DNA of 64,000 nt from the NCBI GenBank assembly GCA_046160305.1, contig JBJXGX010000305.1, positions 1 to 64,000 on the forward strand. Reading direction: 5' to 3'. How positions within the stretch are numbered: position 1 is the stretch's first letter; each line of letters starts with the position of its first letter. This stretch comes from SHXR01 sp046160305 (GTDB lineage: Bacteria > Pseudomonadota > Gammaproteobacteria > Burkholderiales > SG8-39). Positions 34,330 to 43,319 of this stretch are shown here, piece by piece. The notes under the pieces are model-generated. The model was given only the letters and a program-made list of their open reading frames with translations, was not told where the DNA came from and made no database searches. A program made the translations under genes and the position numbers.

Positions 34330-35307
34330 ATGCATGCCGTTCTTCGTTTCACGCGGATCATTGTCATGGCAGCGCCGCTCGCCATCGCTCCGGCCATCGT
34401 ATCGGCCCAACAGGACTATCCGGCCAAGCCCATCCGCGTCATCGTGCCGTTTCCGGCGGGCGGCTCGGCGGATCTCGTCGCCCGCACCGTCGGGCAGAAA
34501 TTCAACGACAACACCAAGCAGCCGTTCATCGTGGAGAACCGCGCCGGTGCCGACACGATCATCGCGATGGATATGGTGAAGAACGCCCCCGCCGACGGCT
34601 ACACGGTTGGCTATGCGATCGGCTCCGCGCTCACGATGAATCCGACCTTGTACACCAAGCTTCCCTACGATCCGGTCAAGGACTATGTGCCGGTGATGGT
34701 GATCGCCAACGTGCCGCTCGCGCTCGTCGTGCATCCTTCAATCCCCGCCAACAACGTTCAGGAGCTGGCCGCGCTCATCAAAGCGAAGCCGGGCGAGATC
34801 TTCTACGGGCAGGCGAACATCGTGGCGAAGATCGCGACCGAGGCGTTCTCGATGGCCGCCGGCGGCAAGATGACGGAAATCGCCTACAAGGGCAGCACGC
34901 CGAATGTGCAGGCGCTGTTGGTTGGCGAGGTGAAGGTGTCGATCGAGCCGGTTGCCACGGTACTGCCGCACGTCCAGGCGGGCAAGCTACGCGCGCTTGC
35001 GGTGACCGATAGCCGGCGTTCTGCCGCCTTTCCAGACTTGCCAACGATCGCGGAGGCCGGCATTTCGGGCTATGCGTTCAACAATTGGCACGCGATCATC
35101 GTCCCCGCCGGTACACCGAAAGACATCGTCACCCGGCTGCACGCGGAGATCACGAAGGCGGCGCGTCATCCGGACGTCGCGGCGAAGGTGCAACCGCTTG
35201 GTGTGGAGATTGTCGCCGGCACGCCCGACGAGCTGCAAAAGCGCGTTGCTACCGAACGGGAGCACTGGGCCAAACAGATCAAGGCGATGGGAATTCGGCT
35301 CGACTGA
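34330..35307 (+). CDS. Tripartite tricarboxylate transporter receptor, Bug family (tandem 3)
   Basis: A 325-residue receptor with GGAGGA eight bases before ATG 34330. The signal segment is IIVMAAPLAIAPAIVSAQQ; the mature part starts DYPAKPIRVIVPFPAGG. VENRAGADTIIAMD and IAYKGSTPN replace the more common forms, which hints at a distinct ligand. It closes the cluster; CMD-family protein converges on it. Confidence 0.9.
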   Translation: MHAVLRFTRIIVMAAPLAIAPAIVSAQQDYPAKPIRVIVPFPAGGSADLVARTVGQKFNDNTKQPFIVENRAGADTIIAMDMVKNAPADGYTVGYAIGSALTMNPTLYTKLPYDPVKDYVPVMVIANVPLALVVHPSIPANNVQELAALIKAKPGEIFYGQANIVAKIATEAFSMAAGGKMTEIAYKGSTPNVQALLVGEVKVSIEPVATVLPHVQAGKLRALAVTDSRRSAAFPDLPTIAEAGISGYAFNNWHAIIVPAGTPKDIVTRLHAEITKAARHPDVAAKVQPLGVEIVAGTPDELQKRVATEREHWAKQIKAMGIRLD

Positions 35308-35366
35308 GCCCGCCATCGGACGTGCATTGGGGGTGTGCATGGGGCCATGCCTCGGCGAAGCGAATG

Positions 35367-35912
35367 TTATGCGGCGAGCGGCGTAGGATCATCGGCCGGC
35401 GGGTCGATCTTGAAGGTGCCGGCCGTGATGCACGTCATCGAAAAACTGCCCACGGTCGCGACGAGCGCTACCATGTCTTCCACGCCCATGACTTTCTCGG
35501 CGGCGGCGTAGGATTCGTCGCCCAGCCCTTTGTTGGCGAGGATGTCGCGTGCGGTGGTGAAACAGATGCGCTCGCGTGCGTTGGGCAGGTCCGGAGCCTT
35601 GCGTGCATTGATGGCATCTATGATCGACTGCTCGACGCCGACGGCGAGTGATCCGCGCACCTGCGCGAACCATGGATACCGGGCATTCCAGTGCCGCGCG
35701 ACGGTGATGTTCACGATCTGCTGTTCGCGCTTGGACAGCGGTCCGGAACCGATGCAAGTGCGCATGTTTTGGGCCGCCTCGAAAACTTTTGGCAGGCGGA
35801 TGTAGGCGTAGTACGGGCCACCGACGATGCCGCTCGTTGCCTTGGCTGCGTCATAGACGCGTCCCTGTTCGGCGTTCATCTCGGTGCGGTCCAGAATCTT
35901 GATGCGTGCCAT
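35367..35912 (-). CDS. Carboxymuconolactone decarboxylase family protein
   Basis: A 181-residue all-helical protein of the CMD/AhpD fold. The central helix segment GPLSKREQQIVNITVARHW is typical. The C-x2-C redox motif of AhpD-like peroxidases is absent (NARYPWFAQ in its place), so a peroxidase role is unlikely and a decarboxylase-like or unknown role remains. A GAGGAG site precedes ATG 35912. It is convergent with the third Bug gene. Confidence 0.8.
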   Translation of the reverse strand: MARIKILDRTEMNAEQGRVYDAAKATSGIVGGPYYAYIRLPKVFEAAQNMRTCIGSGPLSKREQQIVNITVARHWNARYPWFAQVRGSLAVGVEQSIIDAINARKAPDLPNARERICFTTARDILANKGLGDESYAAAEKVMGVEDMVALVATVGSFSMTCITAGTFKIDPPADDPTPLAA

Positions 35913-36109
35913 GTGTGGTCTCCTCGGGATTGGATGTGGGCGCAAGGGTACCAGTGCTGTCCGGATCGTGCGGGCCGCGAATCCGGCTCACCTGGCGTAT
36001 CGTTGCGCCGTGCGCTCGCGATATCCCACCGAGTGCCACCGCCGCGTCGACTGCTCCCGACTTGGGCAGAACGCGTAAATCGTGATCCACCTATCAGGAA
36101 GGAGACATC

Positions 36110-36538
36110 ATGAAGCCGAAGACCGACGAAGAATATGTGCATCTCAATTCGCTGGCTTGGAAGGCATTCCCCGACGCATTCTCAGGGGGCGGCATTCGAT
36201 GGAAACTGCTCCATGTATCGCCCGAGCAGGGTGCCTGGACCGCGATCTTCGATTGCCCGAAGGGCTCATCGTTCGCACCGCACGTCCATGCGGGACCGGG
36301 CGAGTACTTCTTGACCAAGGGCAGAATGGATGTGCGCGGCGGCAAGGCGGCCGGCGGTGATACGGCCGTTGCACCGGGTTACGGCTTCGAGTCGTCCGGC
36401 GCGCGCCACGACAAGACCTACTTCCCCGAGGACAGCGAGTTCTATATGACGTTCCTCGGGCCGCTCACATTCATCAAACCGGACGGCTCGCCGATCGCCG
36501 TGATCGGTTGGGCCGAGGCACAGGGCGCCTGGGGTTAA
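36110..36538 (+). CDS. Cupin protein, acetylacetone-dioxygenase-like
   Basis: A 142-residue cupin with an AAGGAGGAG ribosome site. Conserved histidines lie in FAPHVHAGPGEYFLTKG, typical of Dke1-like beta-diketone dioxygenases and ChrR-type cupins, which bind Fe(II) with three histidines. The fold suggests cleavage of a dicarbonyl compound, but the substrate is not known. A GC-rich hairpin follows the stop, and a Bug receptor gene lies 130 bases downstream. Confidence 0.75.
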   Translation: MKPKTDEEYVHLNSLAWKAFPDAFSGGGIRWKLLHVSPEQGAWTAIFDCPKGSSFAPHVHAGPGEYFLTKGRMDVRGGKAAGGDTAVAPGYGFESSGARHDKTYFPEDSEFYMTFLGPLTFIKPDGSPIAVIGWAEAQGAWG

Positions 36539-36549
36539 GGGGCGACGTG

Positions 36550-36583
36550 GCGCGAGGCCGCGTGAATCTTGCGGGCCTCGCGC
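36550..36583 (+). terminator. Hairpin after the cupin gene
   Basis: A 10-bp perfect stem (GCGCGAGGCC with its complement, 14-base loop) starts 12 bases after the cupin stop. There is no T tract, so strength as a terminator is uncertain. Confidence 0.45.
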
Positions 36584-36668
36584 GCGGCAGGTTGAGGTGT
36601 CTGCAGCAATTCAACAAACGGCGGTTCGTTCAACGCAATTTTGCTCGCCATCGGGCGGGAGAGGGGAT

Positions 36669-37649
36669 ATGAAGCATTTGGTACGCATGATGCGAATGAT
36701 GGGAATGGGCGGCGGTATCGCCTTCGCCATGCTCGCGGGTCCGTTGCTCGCACAGGAATGGCCGGTCCGTCCGGTGCGGGTGATCGTCAATGTCGCACCG
36801 GGTGGTGTCGCCGATATCGTGGCGCGCCTGCTTGCGCCGGCGCTCGGTGAATCGTTGCGCCAGCCCTTTGTCGTCGAGAACCGCGCGGGGGGCGACGGTC
36901 TGATCGGCATAGAGGTTGTTGCCCGGGCTGATCCGGACGGCTACACGATCTGCATGTCCCCCGGCAGCTCGATCGTGATCACGCCGCATCTGGCGGCGCG
37001 CAAGGACCTTGATCCGCTCGAAGTGTTGAGTCCGATCGCACCCTCCGTAAAGAGCACCCAGTATCTGGTCGTGCATCCCTCGAGCCCCGCGAAGTCCCTT
37101 GAAGAATTCATGGCGCTCGCGAAGAAGTCGACCCGCATGAACTACGGTTCGGCAGGCACCGGCACCGGCCTGCACATTTCCGCCGAGCTCTTTCGCCGCG
37201 AAGTCGGGTTCGAGGCTGCCCACATTCCCTACAAGGGCGCGGGACCCGCGTTGAATGACCTGCTGGGCGCTCAGTTTGATTTCATGTTCGACCCGGGTTC
37301 GGGTGTCGGCGCGATCAAAGGCGGGAAGCTCCGGCTGCTCGCGGTGACCGGTACGCAGCGCCATCCGGATTACCCTGACACGCCCACCTTCGATGAGCGC
37401 GGCATCCGATCGGTGGATGGCGGCACCTACTTTGGCTTCTATGCGACCAAGGGAACGCCGGTTGCCATCGTCCAGCGCCTGAATGCCGAGATTGCCCGCG
37501 CCGTACAGTTGCCCGAGTCGCGCAAGCGCTTCGACACCATGGGCGCGCAGATCGGCGTGATGAGTGCGGCAGAGTTCGGTACCTATGTGCGTGTCGAAAG
37601 CGAACGATACGCAAAGCTCATCCGCGAGTTCGGCATCCGGAAGGATTGA
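36669..37649 (+). CDS. Tripartite tricarboxylate transporter receptor, Bug family
   Basis: A 326-residue receptor with a signal peptide rich in methionine and glycine (MMGMGGGIAFAMLAGPLLAQ). The mature part begins EWPVRPVRVIVNVAPGG, with VENRAGGDGLIG and HIPYKGAGPAL. GAGGGG precedes ATG 36669. It lies just before a two-component pair, an arrangement in which a receptor may also sense for the kinase (inference). Confidence 0.88.
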   Translation: MKHLVRMMRMMGMGGGIAFAMLAGPLLAQEWPVRPVRVIVNVAPGGVADIVARLLAPALGESLRQPFVVENRAGGDGLIGIEVVARADPDGYTICMSPGSSIVITPHLAARKDLDPLEVLSPIAPSVKSTQYLVVHPSSPAKSLEEFMALAKKSTRMNYGSAGTGTGLHISAELFRREVGFEAAHIPYKGAGPALNDLLGAQFDFMFDPGSGVGAIKGGKLRLLAVTGTQRHPDYPDTPTFDERGIRSVDGGTYFGFYATKGTPVAIVQRLNAEIARAVQLPESRKRFDTMGAQIGVMSAAEFGTYVRVESERYAKLIREFGIRKD

Positions 37650-37764
37650 GTGCCGAGAGAAGCGGGGGGACTAGGGCCTATCCGCGAACGCTCTACGCAG
37701 CACAATCGTCGTGGCGTGAAGCTCGCGAATCGGTTCAGCACGAGATTTTGTTGGTAGACGATCC

Positions 37765-39225
37765 ATGCGAACTTGGTTCCCCGACAGGATGATCTGGCAA
37801 CTCGGCTGGATTGCGGTCGTTCTGGTTGGTGCGCTCGTCATCGTGCGTTACGACATCGCGCAGCGCCGTGATATGTTTCAGACGAATGCGCGGATCGCGC
37901 ACGGCGTACTCAGTCAACGAGCCGTGCAGCATGAAGCGATTCTCAACACGCTCGTTCTGCTGAGCCCCAAGCTGCGGCCCGAACAGCGTTTGCCCGCCGT
38001 CTATCCCCAGGTGCTTGCGGTGCACCGCCGGGATGCCGGCGACACTTGGTCCGACCCCGCCTTCGAATCGGCGGAGAGCCGTTCACGCGAGGTGCGCCAT
38101 GCGGTACTTGGCACCATCGACCAGGTAAATGGCCAATACTCGCTCGTGCTCGCGGGCGAGCCGACGAGCTTCGCGCTCAACATCGACGTACTGCGCATGG
38201 TAAATTCTGGCGAGTGGCCGCTCGCGCCGGTCGGATCAATCCGCGCAGTTCTCGAATACGCTGATAAATCGATTCTGCTGCACCAAGCTGAGCCGGCTGA
38301 AGCACAACCTGTCGGTCTCACCGCGGGCTTCGTGTTCGAGAAGCCGCTCGCGGCCGTGAGCCAACCCTTCGTGCTGCGTCTGTCGCGCGCAACCGGGCCG
38401 GCCCAATGGCCGTGGACATTGTTGCTCGCATGGGCGGGGCTCACAGGCTTCGCGCTGGCTGCGCTGGTCGCCAGGCTCAGCAAGCAGCGCGAGCGCCGCC
38501 GTACTGAAGAACTGCTGCGCGTAGGGCAGGTTGCGCGTTTGAATGCGATGGGGGAATTAGCAGGTGGCTTCGCGCACGAACTGAATCAACCGCTTGCGGC
38601 GGTCATCACCAACGCGCAGGCAGCGCAGCGACTACTCGATAACGATCCGCCGGATTTGGGCACCGCGCGTCAAGCCATGGCACAGGCTGCAACGCAAGGC
38701 CGGCGCGCGGCGGATGTTATCGCGCGACTGCGACGTCTCATCGATACGCCGAACGTCGCGCAGCCCCGGCAACTGGTGAACCTGGAAGCAAGCGCGCGGC
38801 ATGTGTTGGATCTGCTCGAACCCGCGGTGCAACAGGGCGGCATCGAGGTGACGGTGACGGGCCAAGGACGCGCGGCGCTGGCCGATCCCGTTGCGATCGA
38901 GCAGATCATTCACAACCTGCTCGGCAACGCCATGCAGGCGCTTGAAGAAGTGCCGGTCGGTGAACGCCGCCTGAATCTGCAAGTCCGCGACGAAAGCGAC
39001 CAAGTCACACTGATTGTGCGAGACAGCGGACCCGGAATCCCCCCCGAGGCGCTGGCGCACATATTCGAGCCGTTCTACACGACGCGGCGCGGTGGGCTGG
39101 GATTGGGCCTCAGTCTATGCGAAACACTTGCGCAGGCGATGGACGGCGCGCTCACGGTCCGCCATGCCGCACCGCGCGGTGCAGAGTTTCGCCTTACATT
39201 GCCGGCGGCAAGGGCAACGCAATGA
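37765..39225 (+). CDS. Sensor histidine kinase
   Basis: A 486-residue inner-membrane kinase. A first helix (LGWIAVVLVGALVIV) and a second near residue 215 enclose a periplasmic sensor of about 190 residues. The H box GGFAHELNQPLAAV holds the phosphorylated H271. The N box (IIHNLLGNAMQAL) and the G boxes (DSGPGIPPE, GGLGLGLSLCE) are intact. The type resembles TtrS/DctB/FixL kinases. It overlaps the regulator gene by four bases. Confidence 0.92.
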   Translation: MRTWFPDRMIWQLGWIAVVLVGALVIVRYDIAQRRDMFQTNARIAHGVLSQRAVQHEAILNTLVLLSPKLRPEQRLPAVYPQVLAVHRRDAGDTWSDPAFESAESRSREVRHAVLGTIDQVNGQYSLVLAGEPTSFALNIDVLRMVNSGEWPLAPVGSIRAVLEYADKSILLHQAEPAEAQPVGLTAGFVFEKPLAAVSQPFVLRLSRATGPAQWPWTLLLAWAGLTGFALAALVARLSKQRERRRTEELLRVGQVARLNAMGELAGGFAHELNQPLAAVITNAQAAQRLLDNDPPDLGTARQAMAQAATQGRRAADVIARLRRLIDTPNVAQPRQLVNLEASARHVLDLLEPAVQQGGIEVTVTGQGRAALADPVAIEQIIHNLLGNAMQALEEVPVGERRLNLQVRDESDQVTLIVRDSGPGIPPEALAHIFEPFYTTRRGGLGLGLSLCETLAQAMDGALTVRHAAPRGAEFRLTLPAARATQ

Positions 39226-39848
39226 ATTCCATTTCTCCATTGATCCATGTCGTCGACGACGATGAAGCGGTTCGCGAGAGCCTCGCGCTATTGATCGGTA
39301 CGGTCGGACTGCGTGTGGCGAAGTGGAAGCATCCACAGGACTTTCTAGACAACTTCGACCGCGACGCCGTGGGCGCCATCGTCCTCGACGTGCGAATGCC
39401 CGGCCTGAGTGGACCGACCGTGCTGGATACGCTGCGGTCTCAAGGCGCAGACCAGCCCGTGATCATGCTCACCGGGCACGGCACGATCGATATGTGCCGG
39501 CGGGCGTTCAAGGCGGGGGCCGTCGAATTCCTGGAGAAACCGGTTGACGACGAACCACTGCTGGAGGCGATCCACAACGCTATTCGGATGCACGTGCAAT
39601 CGCGAGGACGCCAGGCTGCCGATCGCGAAGCCCGTGATCGTTTCGCGACGTTGTCTGAGCGCGAGCGCGACGTGCTCTCGTTGGTGGTGACGGGGCTCAC
39701 CAACAAGGAAATCGGCCGCGCGCTGACGCTCTCGCCGCGGACGGTCGAGACGCACCGTGCCCATCTGTCGGAAAAGCTGCGGGCGGATTCGCTCGCGCAG
39801 CTGATCCGGCGCTATGCAACCCTGGTCGACGAGGCCGCGACCAAGTAG
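39222..39848 (+). CDS. Two-component response regulator, FixJ/LuxR type
   Basis: A 208-residue regulator. The receiver has acidic pocket D12-D14 and phospho-acceptor D56 (VLDVRMPG), with FLEKPVDD holding the conserved lysine. The C-terminal LuxR-type helix-turn-helix is LSERERDVLSLVVTGLTNKE followed by IGRALTLSPRTVETHRAHL. It starts in the ATGA overlap with the kinase. Targets are likely the neighbouring Bug or GlcG genes (inference). Confidence 0.92.
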   Translation: MNSISPLIHVVDDDEAVRESLALLIGTVGLRVAKWKHPQDFLDNFDRDAVGAIVLDVRMPGLSGPTVLDTLRSQGADQPVIMLTGHGTIDMCRRAFKAGAVEFLEKPVDDEPLLEAIHNAIRMHVQSRGRQAADREARDRFATLSERERDVLSLVVTGLTNKEIGRALTLSPRTVETHRAHLSEKLRADSLAQLIRRYATLVDEAATK

Positions 39849-39954
39849 TTCTACTGATGCACGGGCGTATGCGCACGGATGTTTCGTGGCGATGCGTTCT
39901 CCTATATTGATGCCACGGTCACTATTTGACCGGAACAACAATAGGAGATTGACC

Positions 39955-40446
39955 TTGAAACCCGTTGCAACGCTCGTAATCCTCGGCGCCGCTGTTGTCA
40001 CTACGCTCGCCCAGGCTCAGGCCGTTCGGACCGAGAGGAATATGTCGCTCGAACTGGCCAATCAGATCGCTTCCACCAGCGTTGCCGCGTGTCAGGCCAA
40101 CGGGTACGCCGTTGCGGCAACCGTTGTCGATCGCGCCGGCACCGTGCGCGCCGTGCAGCGCGCCGACAATGCCGGCCCGCATACGTTGGGCGCCAGCCTG
40201 CAAAAGGCCTACACGTCGGCATCGGCGAAGAACACCACGTCGGCCATGATGGAAACCGCTCAGAAGAACCCGGCCGCGGCCAACCTCGTTCATATTCCCG
40301 GCTACTTGTTACTTGGCGGCGGCGTGCCGGTGAGAGTAGGCAACGAGGTGATCGGCGCCGTAGGAATCGGTGGAGCCCCCGGCGGTCATCTCGACGAACA
40401 ATGCGCCATGAGCGCGCTTGACAAAGTGAAGGACCAACTCAAATGA
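39955..40446 (+). CDS. GlcG/HbpS family heme-binding-like protein, exported
   Basis: A 163-residue protein with a signal peptide (LVILGAAVVTTLAQAQA) and a GlcG/HbpS domain: LELANQIASTSVAACQANGY, VVDRAGTVRAVQRADNAG, YTSASAKNTTSAM and the final GAVGIGGAPGGHLDEQC. The start is TTG, preceded by AGGAG seven bases upstream. HbpS of Streptomyces senses heme with a two-component system; here too it follows a two-component pair, so a sensory role is possible. Confidence 0.8.
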   Translation: MKPVATLVILGAAVVTTLAQAQAVRTERNMSLELANQIASTSVAACQANGYAVAATVVDRAGTVRAVQRADNAGPHTLGASLQKAYTSASAKNTTSAMMETAQKNPAAANLVHIPGYLLLGGGVPVRVGNEVIGAVGIGGAPGGHLDEQCAMSALDKVKDQLK

Positions 40447-41135
40447 AATCGCTGCGCATCGGCTTGCTGGTCCTGGCTTTGGGAGTCGGCGCGCAGCCGG
40501 TGGCGGCGCAGGTGCCTCCTTCATCTTCTGAAATTGCTGCCTACACAGGAATCCATGCAGCGGCCCATCGCGGCGATGTCGCGACGATCGAACGGCTGGT
40601 AGCTGTCTCGCGTGCAGCGCTCGAAGCGCGCGATCAACAAGGTCGTACACCGTTGCATGTGTCGACATTCGCGCGCCAACGCAGCGCAATACAAGCATTG
40701 CTCAAAGCGGGTGCCAACCACGGCGCGCTCGAACAGGGCCGGTACGATGCGGTGACCATCGCCGCCGTCGCCAACGACGAGGAAACCCTACGGCTGTTGC
40801 TGGCCGCGGGCGCGAGTGCCAAGCTCGTCACCAGCCGCTATGACGGTACGGCGCTGATCGCGGCGGCCCACCTTGGGCATCACGGCGTGGTGCGGCAATT
40901 GATCGCCGCCGGTGCGCCGCTCGACCATGTCAACAACCTCAATTGGACCGCCCTCGTCGAGGCGATCGTGTTGGGCAATGGCGGTGCCGATCACTTGAGC
41001 ACATTGCAAGCGCTCCTCGACGCGGGCGCCAGCACCAAACTGACCGATCGCGAGGGCCGCACGCCCTTGCAGCTCGCGAAAGGACGCGGTTACGGGACGA
41101 TGGTCCGCGCGCTGGTCGCGGCCGGCGCGCGCTGA
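40443..41135 (+). CDS. Ankyrin-repeat protein, exported
   Basis: A 230-residue protein with a signal peptide (IGLLVLALGVGAQPVAAQ) and about five ankyrin repeats, clear in GIHAAAHRGDVATIERLV, GRTPLHVSTFARQ, DGTALIAAAHLGHHGVVRQL and GRTPLQLAKGRGYG. It starts in the ATGA overlap with the GlcG-like gene, so the two are made together and perhaps interact in the periplasm. Function unknown. Confidence 0.85.
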   Translation: MKSLRIGLLVLALGVGAQPVAAQVPPSSSEIAAYTGIHAAAHRGDVATIERLVAVSRAALEARDQQGRTPLHVSTFARQRSAIQALLKAGANHGALEQGRYDAVTIAAVANDEETLRLLLAAGASAKLVTSRYDGTALIAAAHLGHHGVVRQLIAAGAPLDHVNNLNWTALVEAIVLGNGGADHLSTLQALLDAGASTKLTDREGRTPLQLAKGRGYGTMVRALVAAGAR

Positions 41136-41156
41136 GGCATGAGGCTGTCAGGAAGG

Positions 41157-41175
41157 CGAATTCAAGAATTCGATA
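41157..41175. repeat. Short GAATTC-type palindrome, copy B
   Basis: CGAATTCAAGAATTCG is a perfect 7-bp palindrome with a two-base centre. GAATTCARGAATTCGAT is shared with copy A at 6208. It lies in the gap between the convergent ankyrin and amidohydrolase genes. Confidence 0.3.
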
Positions 41176-41201
41176 TGGCGATTGATCATTGCCGATGGGC
41201 A

Positions 41202-42029
41202 CTAATCCGCCCGATTCCATCCCCACCATGCGCAAATCGCCTGGCCCATCACGAGCGATTTATCGCGTTCTGGCAACCAGGGCAGTGCCTCGGTAAACAT
41301 CGTCACGCATTGCCGCCAGGGCACGGGCATCTTCGTGATGTCGGTACCCCAGAACATGCGGTGAGGACCGAACGCATCGTAGATCTGTCGCAGGTAGGTG
41401 TGCATCGCGGGGAATGGATATTTTTCGCTGGCGTAGCCCGGCGCGCCGGTGGCCTTGACCGCTACGTTAGGGCATTTTGCCAGCGCCAGCAGATCGGGTA
41501 TGTGCGTCATGGCGGCGGCGTCCTTCAAAGTCGTCATGCCGCCCCGGCCGCCAAGATGGTCGATGGTGAGGCGCAGCCCGGGATGTCGCAGGGCGATTGT
41601 GCCGACCTCCCGCAATGAATCGGTCGCCATCATCGCGATAGGCACGTTTGCGCGTTCGGCCGCGGCCCAGAGCCACTCGAGCGTGCCATCGCAGAGCCAC
41701 GTGCGGTGAGGCTCACTAAGGAATGTATAACGCAGACCGAGCATGCCCGGCTGGGCTCGCCAATTCGCGACAAGGGAGCGGGATTCCGGTTGCTCGAGCG
41801 GAAGCGACCCCATGATCGCGAACCGCCCGGGGTAGTCGCGCACGGCCGCGAACGCCAACGCGTGCGAATCGGGATCCCAGCCCGGCGGATGAATCACCGC
41901 GGCATCGACACCGCCCTCGTCCATCAGGCCAATGGCCTCCGCGGCGGTGAACGATGTCACCTGTCGATGCGATAGATTGCTTGGCAGGCCGGTTCTCCAC
42001 AGGTGAATCTGGGCGTCAATGATCTGCAT
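41202..42029 (-). CDS. Amidohydrolase family 2 protein (metal-dependent hydrolase)
   Basis: A 275-residue TIM-barrel hydrolase or decarboxylase. It opens IDAQIHLWR, in which the first metal histidine of the usual H-x-H is seen and the second is replaced (Q-I-H). It has HPPGWDPDSHA, LTIDHLGGRGG and the late aspartate in FWGTDITKMP. Such proteins open lactones or decarboxylate aromatic acids. AGGAG precedes ATG 42029. It stands alone between other units. Confidence 0.82.
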   Translation of the reverse strand: MQIIDAQIHLWRTGLPSNLSHRQVTSFTAAEAIGLMDEGGVDAAVIHPPGWDPDSHALAFAAVRDYPGRFAIMGSLPLEQPESRSLVANWRAQPGMLGLRYTFLSEPHRTWLCDGTLEWLWAAAERANVPIAMMATDSLREVGTIALRHPGLRLTIDHLGGRGGMTTLKDAAAMTHIPDLLALAKCPNVAVKATGAPGYASEKYPFPAMHTYLRQIYDAFGPHRMFWGTDITKMPVPWRQCVTMFTEALPWLPERDKSLVMGQAICAWWGWNRAD

Positions 42030-42158
42030 CGTGCTCTCCTGTTCATGGCCTTCGGTGATGTGGCAAGGAGTATCGATGGCCGCCGGCACGCAGTCAATGC
42101 GGCGGGGGCATGCGGCGGCGATTGATAGTCCGTTACCAGCGCAAAGCATTCCGAGGCG

Positions 42159-42236
42159 CTTAAGAATCATTTAGCATTCGACTAGGAAACACTTAAGAGC
42201 GCGTCCGTCCGCCTGCGCCGATAGTTGTGGTCATGG
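42159..42236 (+). promoter_or_regulatory. Shared upstream element, copy 2
   Basis: This holds CTTAAGAATCATTTAG, CTA, ACTTAAG and TGGTCATGG with the same block spacing as at 6243-6320. It ends 24 bases before the ATG of the cytochrome gene and is orientated the same way relative to that gene. It is likely an activator-dependent promoter. Confidence 0.55.
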
Positions 42237-42260
42237 CATTCACGCATCGCATGATCCGCA

Positions 42261-43319
42261 ATGAAACGCTCGCTCCTTTTATCCAGCACCCTGCTGTCGG
42301 CGATCCTCCCCATCGTGACCGGCATCGGCTCGGTGCACGCCGAGGACACGCTGCCTCTGCGTTTGCATGACACCGGGCTCTACGGCGCGAATACGGCGAT
42401 GCCGCGTGGGGATCTTCACGGATTTACGCCGCAGTACCCGCTCTGATCGGACGGCACCGAAAAGCGACGCTGGATCCATTTGCCCCCCGGCACGGCCATC
42501 GATGCGTCGGACCCCGATGCCTGGGCGTTTCCGCGTGGCACCAAGCTCTGGAAAGCGTTCGCGCTGGGCGATCGACCGCTCGAAACCCGCTTCATCGAAC
42601 ATCAGGCCGACGGAACATGGCGGTTCGCGACGTACGTATGGAATGACGCGGGCACCGATGCGGTCCTCGCGCCGGCTCGTGGCGTCACGCTGACCGGGGT
42701 ATCCGGCGCACCGCGCGGACGCTACGTCGTGCCGAGCCGAGGCGATTGCCTGGTCTGCCATGGCAGCGCACCGGTGCCGGTGCTTGGCTTCGCTGCCTTG
42801 CAGCTTTCTCCCGATCGTGATCCGAAGGCCGTCGGCGCGCCTCCGATGCGCCAAGGCGACGCGGACCTTCGCAGTCTCGTGAAGCAGGGCGTGCTGCGCA
42901 ATCCATCGCCCAAGCTATTGGCGACACCACCGCGCATTCCGGCCGCCACGCCCACCGAGCGCGCCGCGCTGGGAATGCTGCACGGCAACTGCGCCCATTG
43001 CCATAACACGAGCGAGAACCGTGTACCGCTCGCGCTCACCCGTGCGCAAGGCGTGGCGGATCCGATCGGTCGGTACCAGGACGTGCTGCGAACAACCGTC
43101 AACGCGCGAAGCCGTTGGCGCGCGCCGCACGATGAAAGCGACACGGGCGTGCAGGTCGTTGTGCCGGGGCGCCCGGCATCAAACGTGCTCGCGATACGCA
43201 TGGAATCACGCCACGCAGCGACACAAATGCCGCCGCTCGGCACAGAGCTACCCGACGCCGCAAGCGTCGAGTTGATTCACCGTTCAAGATGGGCGAGAAG
43301 GGTTCTGAGTTCGATCTGA
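42261..43319 (+). pseudogene. Diheme c-type cytochrome, interrupted by an in-frame TGA and truncated at the 3' end
   Basis: A periplasmic cytochrome: signal peptide LLLSSTLLSAILPIVTGIGS, then the conserved YPL-SDG box, then two heme sites, CLVCH and CAHCH. Codon 62 is TGA where relatives have tryptophan (YPLWSDG), and the same frame continues intact for 279 residues beyond. The C-terminus after VELIH runs into unrelated residues at the junction with the next cytochrome. It therefore carries a nonsense mutation and a deletion. Read-through of the TGA cannot be ruled out because the frame is otherwise clean. Confidence 0.8.

Noticed and set aside
42444..42446. Selenocysteine insertion at the TGA of the cytochrome gene
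   Set aside because: Relatives have tryptophan, not cysteine, at this position and no clear SECIS-like hairpin was noticed after the codon.
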